In this document: positions 35,497 to 35,622 of the stretch, piece after piece | How positions within the stretch are numbered: the first letter of the stretch is position 1 | Layout of the letters: every line of letters starts with the position of its first letter | DNA from: Bacteroidales bacterium | Lineage (GTDB): Bacteria > Bacteroidota > Bacteroidia > Bacteroidales > ML635J-15 | DNA length: 35,622 bases | Reading direction: 5' to 3' | Assembly: GCA_017620015.1 (NCBI GenBank) | Contig: JAFZRE010000018.1 | Span: 1 to 35,622, forward strand | Notes under the pieces: generated by a model | The model's database searches: none | What the model saw: only the letters and a program-made list of their open reading frames with translations | What the model was told of the DNA's origin: nothing | Program-made: the position numbers and the translations under genes

Positions 35497-35622
35497 AATG
35501 GACAATGGATAATGGATAATGGACAATGGATAATGAACAATGGATAATGAACAATGGATAATGAACAATGGATAATGAACAATGGATAATGAACAATGGA
35601 TAATGAACAATGGATAATGAAC
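35497..35622. repeat. Heptamer/14-bp tandem repeat array, open at the window edge
   Basis: Eighteen consecutive heptamers are aatggac, aatggat or aatgaac. From 35525 they form seven exact copies of the 14-mer aatggataatgaac and continue to the edge, so the true length is unknown. It lies 7 bp upstream of the mutS2 start codon. The same words occur at 7350-7418. Confidence 0.93.

Noticed and set aside
35497..35622. CRISPR array
   Set aside because: Units are 7 or 14 bp with no unique spacers, and no cas gene is present.

Overview
The window looks like part of a Bacteroidota chromosome, most likely order Bacteroidales. The evidence is a complete type IX secretion (T9SS) core operon, a gingipain-like protease with a T9SS C-terminal sorting domain, a PorE-like OmpA protein, Bacteroidota-type promoters (TAnnTTTG at -7), lipoproteins with relaxed lipoboxes, and a TopA that ends in GxFGPY repeats. 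Species cannot be fixed from sequence alone. No CRISPR array, rRNA, ordinary tRNA or transposase gene was found.

Left part (1-7.5 kb, minus strand): a giant surface protein runs off the left edge. It has a signal peptide, about six CUB-type domains, a jelly-roll domain and then many Ig/SprB-like repeats; at least 2108 residues are in the window. Upstream of it come an AT-rich intergenic stretch, a short-repeat region, and the tmRNA gene (ssrA, tag A-ENNYAFAA), followed by another repeat and palindrome block.

Centre-left (7.5-14.6 kb): a Lys-gingipain-like C25 protease on the minus strand is divergent from a plus-strand pair, a TPR protein and a PorE-like TPR/PD40/OmpA protein. The protease is a likely client of the secretion machine encoded 11 kb away, and the PorE-like protein is a likely accessory of it.

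Centre (14.6-21.9 kb): housekeeping genes aroB-aroA (translationally coupled), a class A penicillin-binding protein (minus) and topA (plus, divergent from it).

Centre-right (22.1-29.15 kb): the T9SS operon porP/sprF-gldK-gldL-gldM-X-gldN, closed by a good terminator. GldL-GldM is the inner-membrane motor and GldK-GldN the periplasmic, outer-membrane-associated ring. X is the most unusual thing here: a separate secreted protein that duplicates the last two domains of GldM, placed between gldM and gldN.

Right part (29.3-35.6 kb): prs (PRPP synthetase) overlaps a deoxynucleoside kinase. A 166-bp MITE-like element with an 8-bp direct repeat follows immediately. Then come an abundant-looking TPR/OmpA-like lipoprotein (plus) and mutS2 (minus). 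A heptamer tandem array abuts the mutS2 start codon and runs off the right edge.
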